A DNA stretch of 14,748 bases from JBDTNK01 sp039933775 (GTDB taxonomy: Bacteria > Chloroflexota > Limnocylindria > QHBO01), in the NCBI GenBank assembly GCA_039933775.1, contig JBDTNK010000049.1, positions 1-14,748 of the forward strand. Reading direction: 5' to 3'. The position numbers and the translations under genes are program-made. The notes beneath the pieces were generated by a model. That model was not told the origin of the DNA. It did no database searches and saw nothing but the letters and a program-made list of their open reading frames with translations. Shown here one piece after another: positions 1 to 5,674 of this stretch. Within the stretch, counting starts at the first letter, position 1. The number at the start of each line of letters is the position of its first letter.

Positions 1-127
1 GGCCCAGCAGCGCGCCGAGCAGCTTCACCTCGCGGGCGAGCGGGTCTCGTGTGCGGCCGCGAGGTGGGCTTGTGGCCGGGTTCGTGGCTGAGCTCGCGGT
101 TGAGCTCGCGGCGGCCTGAGCCGCCAA
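1..127 (-). CDS. Start of a probable phosphoenolpyruvate carboxylase gene (partial, runs off the left edge)
   Basis: This frame is open from a TTG at 127 to the window edge. It has a low-complexity Ala/Ser/Thr/Pro-rich stretch of about 25 residues, then DPLAGEVKLLGALLG. That ending resembles the N-terminal segment of phosphoenolpyruvate carboxylases, which typically read D-P-L-x-x-(E/D)-V-x-L-L-G-x-x-L-G. The family carboxylates PEP to oxaloacetate in the cytosol to refill the TCA cycle. The TTG lies 4 bases after the stop of the 72-residue gene. No ATG or GTG was found in this frame in the roughly 70 bases upstream, so the start is uncertain; the in-frame GTG at 28 is too late to keep the DPL motif. 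The call rests on about 15 residues. The active-site histidine and arginine regions lie outside the window. Confidence 0.45.
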   Translation of the reverse strand, partial: MAAQAAASSTASSATNPATSPPRGRTRDPLAREVKLLGALLG

Positions 128-131
128 GGCG

Positions 132-350
132 TCAGCTGGCTTCGGCGAGGATCGCCCCGCTGCGGTAGTGCGCTCGTTCGGCGCACTCGACGATGCAGCC
201 GCGCGCGTCGCGACCGTCGTGCGCGTCGAAGTGGTACCAGCCGTCCTGGCCGCTTCGCTGCTCGAGTCGGCAGCCGCAGGCGACGCAGGTGACCGGGGCG
301 AGTCGTCCGTCACGCACTGAGTATCGGGTCAGGTCAAGTACGGCATCCAT
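132..350 (-). CDS. Small cysteine-rich hypothetical protein, possible zinc-binding
   Basis: The 72-residue reading frame is preferred from the ATG at 350; the frame stays open upstream to 434, but those residues are Arg/Pro-rich shadow-like sequence. The protein has a CxxC pair with a third cysteine close by (C22, C25, C27), a second pair (C52, C56) and histidines at 40, 44 and 61. This could hold one zinc ion, like a small zinc ribbon. No signal peptide or membrane segment is visible, and I do not recognise the family. A TAGGCT hexamer ends 7 bases before the ATG, and CCGACA lies 17 bp further upstream, so the mRNA could be leaderless. It may be co-transcribed with the gene that starts 4 bases downstream. 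Real gene likely but not certain. Confidence 0.5.
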   Translation of the reverse strand: MDAVLDLTRYSVRDGRLAPVTCVACGCRLEQRSGQDGWYHFDAHDGRDARGCIVECAERAHYRSGAILAEAS

Positions 351-357
351 GCTCCGC

Positions 358-386
358 AGCCTACGTGCGTGCGGCCCGCGTGTCGG
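358..386 (-). promoter_or_regulatory. Candidate promoter of the 72-residue gene
   Basis: On the minus strand CCGACA (381-386, 4 of 6 to TTGACA) is followed after exactly 17 bp by TAGGCT (358-363, fits TANNNT). The ATG begins 7 bases downstream, so transcription would start at or just before it. The pattern is weak in a GC-rich genome and is supported mainly by the similar layouts before the 80-residue gene and argH. Confidence 0.3.
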
Positions 387-402
387 CGCCGTCGGAGAGC
401 CC

Positions 403-424
403 GTTCGGTTGCGGTTCGGTTGCG
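403..424. repeat. Tandem 11-bp duplication
   Basis: GTTCGGTTGCG occurs twice without a gap, in the 108-bp spacer between the two small genes (351-458). Nothing else was seen in that spacer apart from the candidate promoter. The repeat could be simple slippage. Confidence 0.7.
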
Positions 425-458
425 GGCGCTGCACGAGGCGCTCGCCCCGGGCATCGCG

Positions 459-701
459 CTACAGGCGGGCGCCGGTGGTATCGGGCGGCTCGGGGTGGTC
501 GAGCGGCTCTGACATCTCGATCGTCAGCCCGTTGAGCGTCCGCGTCCCACTGCGTTCGTGCTCTTCCGCGACGATCGCAGCCGGCGGCCGGTTGTGCAGG
601 ATCTTCTGCTCCAGCCCGGCGATGAAGGTCCCGACTGAGAGGCCGGCCCCGCTGAAGGACGGCAGTGGATCGGGCGCAGATTCGTCGCGCGTCGAGGACA
701 T
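459..701 (-). CDS. Small hypothetical protein, 80 residues
   Basis: The frame runs from an ATG at 701 to a TAG at 459. The N-terminus is Ser/Asp/Pro-rich. The middle (about residues 16-50) looks like folded protein, with a glycine-rich turn, then FIAGLEQKIL and an Ala/Glu-rich segment AAIVAEEHERSG. The C-terminus is Pro/Asp-rich. There is no cysteine, signal peptide or membrane helix. I do not recognise a family. The composition looks more natural than the Arg/Ser-rich shadow frames around it. Upstream, GTGACA (731-736) and CACACT (708-713) are 17 bp apart, with GGGGAC directly before the ATG. It is a monocistronic or loosely linked gene downstream of the arginine/two-component cluster. Confidence 0.5.
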   Translation of the reverse strand: MSSTRDESAPDPLPSFSGAGLSVGTFIAGLEQKILHNRPPAAIVAEEHERSGTRTLNGLTIEMSEPLDHPEPPDTTGARL

Positions 702-707
702 GTCCCC

Positions 708-736
708 AGTGTGGTCTGCCCGGCTCGATCTGTCAC
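708..736 (-). promoter_or_regulatory. Candidate promoter of the 80-residue gene
   Basis: GTGACA (731-736, 5 of 6 to TTGACA) and CACACT (708-713, 3 of 6 to TATAAT) are 17 bp apart on the minus strand. The hexamer ends 6 bases before the ATG at 701. The -35 lies inside one arm of a 9-bp inverted repeat (728-736 with 800-808). Plausible but weak. Confidence 0.3.
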
Positions 737-738
737 GA

Positions 739-755
739 GTGCGCCAGTGGCGCAC
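739..755. repeat. Perfect 8-bp inverted repeat (hairpin)
   Basis: GTGCGCCA and TGGCGCAC are separated by one base. The loop is too tight for a simple RNA hairpin unless the innermost pairs open, and no T-run follows on either strand, so it is not a standard terminator. A protein-binding palindrome is possible. It lies just upstream of the candidate promoter of the 80-residue gene. Confidence 0.6.
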
Positions 756-803
756 GCAAGGTGATGCGGTTCGACGGCGCGGAGCTTGGCGCGCGCAAGG
801 TGA
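748..803. repeat. Pair of 17-bp direct repeats, 39 bp apart
   Basis: The segments 748-764 and 787-803 read TGGCGCACGCAAGGTGA and TGGCGCGCGCAAGGTGA, matching at 16 of 17 bases, in non-coding DNA. The first overlaps the right arm of the 739-755 palindrome. The second runs into the left inverted repeat that begins at 801. Confidence 0.7.
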
Positions 804-957
804 CAGATGCTCACGCGGTGATGTGTTAGGTGGGCAATCGGGACAGATCCAGCCGTGTTTCACGCCAGGAGGGCGACGTATGCGCACCGGGGACAGCATC
901 TGTTGCCCATACGTCGAAAGACGGCTGAATAAGGACCGCCTCCGTGGGCATCTGTCA
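801..957. repeat. 157-bp non-coding segment bounded by 15-bp inverted repeats (MITE-like or structured RNA)
   Basis: The left end (801-815) reads TGACAGATGCTCACG. The right end (943-957), read on the opposite strand, is TGACAGATGCCCACG, matching at 14 of 15 bases. Inside are a further GACAGAT (842-848), an ACAG-CAT-CTGT mini-palindrome (893-903) and perfect 9-bp arms CGACGTATG/CATACGTCG (874-882 and 908-916). No convincing ORF fills the segment. Non-autonomous insertion elements have this shape, but no target-site duplication is visible at the edges (AAGG before, TCGT after). A structured transcript or an array of regulator sites is equally possible. It occupies most of the 307-bp gap (702-1008) behind the response regulator gene. 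Confidence 0.4.
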
Positions 958-1008
958 TCGTTCCGGCTCGCGATTGCCCTGCTGTGGGGGCGCGGACGTG
1001 GCGCGCAG

Positions 1009-1698
1009 TCAGGCGATGCGGTAGCCCACGCCGCGGACGCTGATCGGCACCGGGGCACCGACGACGCGGAGCTTGGCGCGTAGCCGCGCGAGATGCGGCT
1101 TCGGCCACAGGGGATCGGGGTCGTGCTCCTCGGGCCAGCCGGCGCGCAGCAGGTCCTGGTGCAGCACCAGCTTCCCGCGCGCCTCCACGATCGCCGCCAG
1201 CAGCTCGTATTCGACGCGGGTGAGCGGCAACGCCGCGTTGGAGAAGCGGATCTCGTGCCGCTCGCGATCGACGGCCAGCGGGGAGCCGTCGGTGTCCGGA
1301 ACGGCAACATCCGAGCGATGCCGGCGCCACACGGCACGGATGCGAGCCAAGAGCTCCTGCTTCCCGAACGGCTTGGTGACGTAGTCATCGGCGCCCGCGT
1401 CGAGCGCCTGGACCTTCGTGCGCTCGTCGCTCTCGCCGGAGACGACGATGATCGGCGTCTGGGCGCGGGCTCGCAGCGCGCGGGCCACGGCCAGGCCGTC
1501 CATGTGCGGCATCGCCAGGTCGAGCAGGACCAGGTCCGGCCGGTCACCGTCGAAGCGGCTCAGCGCCTCCGCTCCGTCGTATGCGGCGATCACGCGGTGT
1601 CCGTCGCTGCCCACCAGCGCCGCCACGGCCCCGACCATGGCCGGCTCGTCGTCGACGACCAGGATGCGCAGCGGCGGGACGGAGAGCGGCCCCGTCAT
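1009..1698 (-). CDS. OmpR/PhoB-family response regulator
   Basis: This 229-residue regulator has an N-terminal receiver domain (about residues 10-122) with the acidic pair D16/D17, phospho-acceptor D60 in LVLLDLAMP, S87 and the conserved lysine K109 in YVTKPFG. A winged-helix Trans_reg_C domain follows (about 135-229) and ends in the typical VRGVGYRI. It is a cytoplasmic DNA-binding transcription factor activated by phosphorylation. Its ATG at 1698 overlaps the kinase stop as ATGA, so the two are translationally coupled and almost certainly form a pair. No strong Shine-Dalgarno precedes it, consistent with coupling. The longer open frame up to 2244 only overlaps the kinase gene. The target genes cannot be told from the sequence. 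It is the last gene of the long minus-strand run. Confidence 0.93.
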   Translation of the reverse strand: MTGPLSVPPLRILVVDDEPAMVGAVAALVGSDGHRVIAAYDGAEALSRFDGDRPDLVLLDLAMPHMDGLAVARALRARAQTPIIVVSGESDERTKVQALDAGADDYVTKPFGKQELLARIRAVWRRHRSDVAVPDTDGSPLAVDRERHEIRFSNAALPLTRVEYELLAAIVEARGKLVLHQDLLRAGWPEEHDPDPLWPKPHLARLRAKLRVVGAPVPISVRGVGYRIA

Positions 1699-2969
1699 CG
1701 GTCGATGGGAGCCAGGGGCAGTGCCGCGACGAACTGCGATCCGCCCGAGGGGCGATCCTCGATCCACACGTGGCCGCCCATGGCCTGCATCAGGCGCCGT
1801 GCCGCGAAGAGCCCGATCCCTGAGCCGGGGCGCTGCGCGCCGTGCAGGCGCACGAACGGCTCGAAGACCGATTCGCGCTCCGCAACGGGGACGCCGAGGC
1901 CGTCGTCGGCCACGCAGACGTGCACCTCGCCGTCCTCGAGCCAGTCGGCGACCACGATGCGTCCGCCCTCCGGCGCGTACTTCGCCGCGTTCTCCAGGAG
2001 CAGCTCGAGCACCTGGCGGAATCGCGCCGCATCGCCCAACGCCCGGAGCCGCTCCTGCCCGTAGCGCTCGAGCCCGTGGCGTCGGAGCATCGGCGCCAGC
2101 CGCGTGAGGAGCTCGTCGACGAGCCCCGACACCTCGAAGGGTTGGACGTGGACGGTCACCGGACCGTCGCCGCGCAGCGAGCCGAGCACCGATCCCACCA
2201 GCGAGTCGAGCTGTCCGAGCTGGTCGATCGCCGCGCGATGCCATTCATCGACGCGCTCGGCTGCGGTATCGGGCGAGCGTGAGGCATCGGACAGGAGGTC
2301 CAGGTAGGCACGGATCACCGCGAGCGGCGTGCGCAGCTGGTGGGTCACGACCGCGTTGAGCTCGGCACGCGCCTGGTCGATCGCGCGCAGCGAATCGAGC
2401 TGTGCCTCCGCCTCGATCTGCAGGCGACCACGCTCGACGATCCCGGCCAGCAGGTTCGCGATCGTGGCGAGTCGGCGCACGTCGCCGGTGCCGAAGTCGC
2501 GCGGCGCGACGGTCTTGATGTTGATGACGCCCACGACCTGCTCGTTCCACAGCAGCGGCACCGCCAGCAGCGAGGTGAAGCGCTCGTGATCGACGCCGCG
2601 AATCCAGGCACAGCGCGGGTCCTCGCGCAGGTCGTGGCTGACGACCGGCTTGCGCGATTCGGCGGCGATCCCGGTCAGCCCTTCTCCGATGCGCAGGCGC
2701 GCGATGCCAATGTGCTGGCGGTCGAGGCCATTCGTGGCGGCCAGCGTGAGCCCGTGACCATCACGATCGAGGAGATAGAGCGAGCAGACCTGGCTCGCCA
2801 TGGCGGTCGTGGCGTGGTCGACCACGATCCGCATCAGCTCATCCCAGGTCCGCGCCGTCGTGACGAGCTGCATCATGCGCTGCAGGAAGCGCAGCTCGTC
2901 GAGCTGCTGCTCGACCTGTGCGGCGGCGGTCGTGGGGAGGGGCGCCTCGGTCGGCCTGGTGGCGGTCAT
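1695..2969 (-). CDS. Soluble GAF-domain sensor histidine kinase
   Basis: The 424-residue kinase has a short coiled N-terminal segment (about 15-35), then a GAF domain (about 40-182, with LLAVPLLWNEQVVGVINI). A HisKA helix carries phospho-site H210 in THQLRTPLAVI. The HATPase domain has the N box LLENAAKYAP (N327), G1 DDGLGVP (355-361), F box VFEPF and G2 GSGIGLFAARRLM (about 382-394). No membrane segment is present, so the signal is intracellular and enters through GAF, which in this family can bind small ligands, haem or chromophores. No chromophore cysteine can be assigned with confidence. The ATG lies 15 bases after the argF stop, with only a weak GAAAG upstream, suggesting co-transcription with the arginine genes. 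A link to arginine or nitrogen status is inference from position. Confidence 0.93.
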   Translation of the reverse strand: MTATRPTEAPLPTTAAAQVEQQLDELRFLQRMMQLVTTARTWDELMRIVVDHATTAMASQVCSLYLLDRDGHGLTLAATNGLDRQHIGIARLRIGEGLTGIAAESRKPVVSHDLREDPRCAWIRGVDHERFTSLLAVPLLWNEQVVGVINIKTVAPRDFGTGDVRRLATIANLLAGIVERGRLQIEAEAQLDSLRAIDQARAELNAVVTHQLRTPLAVIRAYLDLLSDASRSPDTAAERVDEWHRAAIDQLGQLDSLVGSVLGSLRGDGPVTVHVQPFEVSGLVDELLTRLAPMLRRHGLERYGQERLRALGDAARFRQVLELLLENAAKYAPEGGRIVVADWLEDGEVHVCVADDGLGVPVAERESVFEPFVRLHGAQRPGSGIGLFAARRLMQAMGGHVWIEDRPSGGSQFVAALPLAPIDR

Positions 2970-2984
2970 GGTGCTTTCGTTGTA

Positions 2985-3956
2985 CTAGGAATCGGCGCCG
3001 CCCGCTCCCAGCAGCTCGACGAGCAGCGCCTGCTGCACGTAGAGGCGGTTCTCCGCCTGCTCCAGCACGACTGACGACGGTCCCTCCAGCACCCCGACGC
3101 TGATCTCCTCGCCGCGATGCGCGGGCAGGCAGTGCATCACGAGGGCGCCCGGCGTGTGGGCCATGAGCGCCTCGTTGACCTGGAAGCCCGCGAAGAGCGT
3201 GCGGCGCGCGGCGGCATGGTCTTCCGCGCCCATGCTCGTCCAGACATCGGTATACACGGCATCCGCGTCCCTGACGGCCGCGACCGGGTCCGGACCGATG
3301 CTGACGCTGGCACCGGTCGACTGCCCGATGCGCCTGGCCTCGGCCACGATGGTCGCGTTCGGCTCGAAGACGTCTGGCGTCGCGACCCGCAGGTGCATCC
3401 CCGCCAGCGCACCGGCGAGCAGCAGCGAGTGGCAGACGTTGTTGCCGTCGCCGATGAAGGCCAGCGTCTGGCCCTTCAGCGACCCGCGCTGTTGGCGGAT
3501 GGTCTGCAGGTCGGCCAGCGCCTGGCATGGGTGCTCACGCTCGTCGAGCGCATTGATGATCGGGACCGATGCCGCCTCGGCAAGCTCGGCGAGGGTCGCG
3601 TGCGCGAAGGTGCGGATGACGATGGCGTCGACCCAGCGCGAGAGGTTGCTGCCGACATCGGCCGCCGTCTCACGGTGCCCGATGCCGACCTCCTCGGGGC
3701 CCAGGTAGATCGGGTGTCCGCCCAGGGCGTGGATCCCGGCGTCGAACGTGGTTCGCGTGCGGAGGCTCGGCTTTTCGAAGAGGAGCGCGATCTGCTTGCC
3801 GGCCAGCGGCTGCGGCAGCGTCCCGCTGCGACGCCCGGCGCGCAGCTCGTCCGCCGCGTCGAGCAGCCGATCGAGCCCGATCCCCGCAACGTCCGCCGCG
3901 GAGAGCACGTGGCGCGGCCGTGCCGGGGCCGCGGCCGGCGCGCGCTGCGCGGTCAC
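2985..3956 (-). CDS. argF: Ornithine carbamoyltransferase
   Basis: ArgF joins ornithine and carbamoyl phosphate to give citrulline in the cytosol. The 323-residue protein has the carbamoyl-phosphate motif FEKPSLRTRTTF (about 60-71), in the S-L-R-T-R variant. It also carries HPCQALADLQT (142-152), the ornithine-loop signature DVWTSMG (237-243) and HCLPAHRGEEI (275-285) with the catalytic cysteine. The length is slightly above the usual 305-315 because of an Ala/Pro-rich N-terminus of about 14 residues. The GTG start at 3956 overlaps the stop of the upstream fusion gene as GTGA, with GAGGAG 8 bases before it. This is the last biosynthetic gene of the operon; the two-component pair follows after 15 bases. 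The conserved D-V-W-x-S-M-G points to the ornithine enzyme rather than aspartate carbamoyltransferase. Confidence 0.95.
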   Translation of the reverse strand: MTAQRAPAAAPARPRHVLSAADVAGIGLDRLLDAADELRAGRRSGTLPQPLAGKQIALLFEKPSLRTRTTFDAGIHALGGHPIYLGPEEVGIGHRETAADVGSNLSRWVDAIVIRTFAHATLAELAEAASVPIINALDEREHPCQALADLQTIRQQRGSLKGQTLAFIGDGNNVCHSLLLAGALAGMHLRVATPDVFEPNATIVAEARRIGQSTGASVSIGPDPVAAVRDADAVYTDVWTSMGAEDHAAARRTLFAGFQVNEALMAHTPGALVMHCLPAHRGEEISVGVLEGPSSVVLEQAENRLYVQQALLVELLGAGGADS

Positions 3957-5674
3957 GGCGCCGGCTCCTCGGCGGCCGTCTCGAGCGAGCGTCCCAGGCG
4001 GGTGAGCGCCTCGTCGACCTCGCCTGCGCTGATGGTGAGCGGCGGCACCATCCGCAGCGTCGACTCGCCGATGGCGTTGACCAGCAGCCGCTGGCGGTCG
4101 CGGGCGATCTCCACGACCCGCCTGGCGACCGGGCCGCTGGTGTCGAAGCCCAGCATCAGCCCCTTGCCGCGCACCTCCGTCCCGAAGCCCGATGCCGCGA
4201 GGCGCCGCAAGCCGGCGGCGAGCTGCGCGCCACGCTCCCGCGCCACGTCGAGCAGCCCCTCGTCGTCGATCGCCTGCAGCGTGGCGAGCGCCGCGGCGGC
4301 GGAGAGCGGGTTGCCGCCCTGCGTCGTGCCGTGGTCGCCGGGCGTGAACGCGGCGAATGCCTCGCGAACGAGGAGCGCGCCGATCGGCACGCCGCCCCCG
4401 AGCCCCTTGGCCAGGGTGACGGCGTCCGGTACGACGGGCGTGGACTCGAATGCGAAGAAGGTGCCGGTGCGCCCGATGCCGGTCTGCACCTCGTCGAAGA
4501 TGAGCAGCGCGCCGGCGCGATCCGCCGCAGCTCGTGCCGCGAGGAGGAACTCGTCGGTCAGTGGGTGGATACCGCTCTCGCCCTGGATCGGCTCGAGCAG
4601 GATCGCCGCGGTCCGCTCGCCCACCGCGGCCTCGAGAGCAGCGACATCGTTGCGCGGCACGTGCAGGAAGCCCTCGGGCAGCGGCGCGAACGGCGCCTGG
4701 TACTTCGGCTGCCCGGTCGCGGCCAGCGAGCCGAGCGTTCGTCCGTGGAACGAGGCGTCGAGCGCCACGATCTCGGTGCGGCCGTGCGGACCGCCGACCC
4801 GCCGGGCGAGCTTGATCGCCGCCTCGTTGGCCTCGGTGCCGGAGTTCGTGAAGAACGCCCGATCAAATGGCGAGCGCCCCGTCAGCCGCTCGGCCAGCTC
4901 GACCTGCGGCACGGTGTAGTACAGGTTGCTGACCTGGAGCAGCGTGCGCGCCTGCTTCGCGACGGCGTCCGCGACCGCCGGATGGGCGTGGCCCAGCACG
5001 TTGACCGCGATTCCGGCCACGAGGTCCAGGTAGCGCCGTCCCTCGTCGTCCCAGGCCCACGATCCGCTGCCGCGCACCAGGGTGATCGGCTGCCGAGCGT
5101 AGGTGCCGAGGTGTACCCGCGCCTCGCGCTCACGCACGTCGGAGCGCTCCGCCGGCCGCGGGATGGGGTTGAGCAGCATCGCCGTGTTCCAGCGCCGCCG
5201 CGCGCGCTTCGTCTCGCGGTCACGGTCGAGGACCGCCGGCACGTCGCTCCACGGCAGCTCGCGCCAGCCGAAACGCGCGAAATAGCCGGGCGACGCGGTG
5301 AGCACGTACAGGTCGTTGATGCCGGCCTTGGCCGCGTCGCGCACCGAGGCGCGCACCAGCAGCTCCCCCAGGCCGCGCCCCGCGGCAGCTTCAGTGACGC
5401 TCAGCGAGCGCAGCTCACCGACGCCGTCGCCGAAGTCGCGCAGCGAGGCGAGGCCGCACACGACGCCGTCCAGCTCGGCGACGCGGAACGTCTCGACGTG
5501 GCTCGCGATCTCGGTCCGCGGGCGCGGCAGCAGGATTCCGCGCCGCGCGTAGGTCTCCACGATCTTGAAAATGGCCTCCACGTCGTCGAGCCGCGCGCGG
5601 CGCTGGAAGGAGGCACCGAAGGTGAGCGACGCCATGGTGCCGCCCGGCCGCAGCCGGGCCTCATCGGTCTTCAT
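3953..5674 (-). CDS. argD: Fusion of N-acetylglutamate synthase (GNAT) domain and acetylornithine aminotransferase
   Basis: One uninterrupted 573-residue frame holds two enzymes. Residues about 18-160 are a GNAT acetyltransferase of the ArgA/NAGS type: RRGILLPRP (45-52), then FRVAELDG, the acetyl-CoA loop AAAGRGLGELL (96-106) and LYVLTASPGYFARFGW (122-137). Residues about 185-565 are a class III PLP aminotransferase with GIAVNVLGHAHP (221-232), NSGTEANEAAIKLAR (277-291), FDEVQTGIGRTG (393-404) and the PLP lysine K423 in LAKGLGGG. The predicted activities are step 1 (glutamate acetylation) and step 4 (acetylornithine formation). The ATG overlaps the argG stop (ATGA), and GGAGGA lies 8 bases upstream, favouring this start over M14. 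M166 at the domain boundary could allow a free ArgD by internal initiation. The classical arginine-sensing kinase-like domain of ArgA is absent. Confidence 0.92.
   Translation of the reverse strand: MKTDEARLRPGGTMASLTFGASFQRRARLDDVEAIFKIVETYARRGILLPRPRTEIASHVETFRVAELDGVVCGLASLRDFGDGVGELRSLSVTEAAAGRGLGELLVRASVRDAAKAGINDLYVLTASPGYFARFGWRELPWSDVPAVLDRDRETKRARRRWNTAMLLNPIPRPAERSDVREREARVHLGTYARQPITLVRGSGSWAWDDEGRRYLDLVAGIAVNVLGHAHPAVADAVAKQARTLLQVSNLYYTVPQVELAERLTGRSPFDRAFFTNSGTEANEAAIKLARRVGGPHGRTEIVALDASFHGRTLGSLAATGQPKYQAPFAPLPEGFLHVPRNDVAALEAAVGERTAAILLEPIQGESGIHPLTDEFLLAARAAADRAGALLIFDEVQTGIGRTGTFFAFESTPVVPDAVTLAKGLGGGVPIGALLVREAFAAFTPGDHGTTQGGNPLSAAAALATLQAIDDEGLLDVARERGAQLAAGLRRLAASGFGTEVRGKGLMLGFDTSGPVARRVVEIARDRQRLLVNAIGESTLRMVPPLTISAGEVDEALTRLGRSLETAAEEPAP

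Noticed and set aside
739..755. Rho-independent terminator for the arginine/two-component transcript
   Set aside because: The palindrome has a one-base spacer and no following T-run, and it lies just upstream of a candidate promoter; a DNA-binding site is more likely.
524..814. 96-codon minus-strand frame through the repeats, containing RAKLRAVE similar to the regulator's RAKLRVVG
   Set aside because: The similarity comes from the 22-bp duplicated DNA. The frame overlaps the 80-residue gene in another frame and has no other support.
860..958. Short minus-strand frame inside the repeat-bounded segment with a CCPRC motif
   Set aside because: About 32 codons, wholly within the hairpin region and without a ribosome binding site; too little to call a gene.
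193..1083. 296-codon plus-strand frame across the left spacer
   Set aside because: Arg/Ser-rich and lacks any motif. It runs through the repeats and is antisense to two more natural-looking small frames.
3117..4919. 600-codon plus-strand open frame antisense to argF and argD
   Set aside because: Same reasons: shadow of well-supported genes, with low-complexity Ser/Arg-rich sequence.
5165..5185. Separate argA and argD genes split near the in-frame ATG at 5179
   Set aside because: No stop codon or frameshift is visible and the linker is fully open, so a fusion is the direct reading; internal initiation is kept only as an added possibility.
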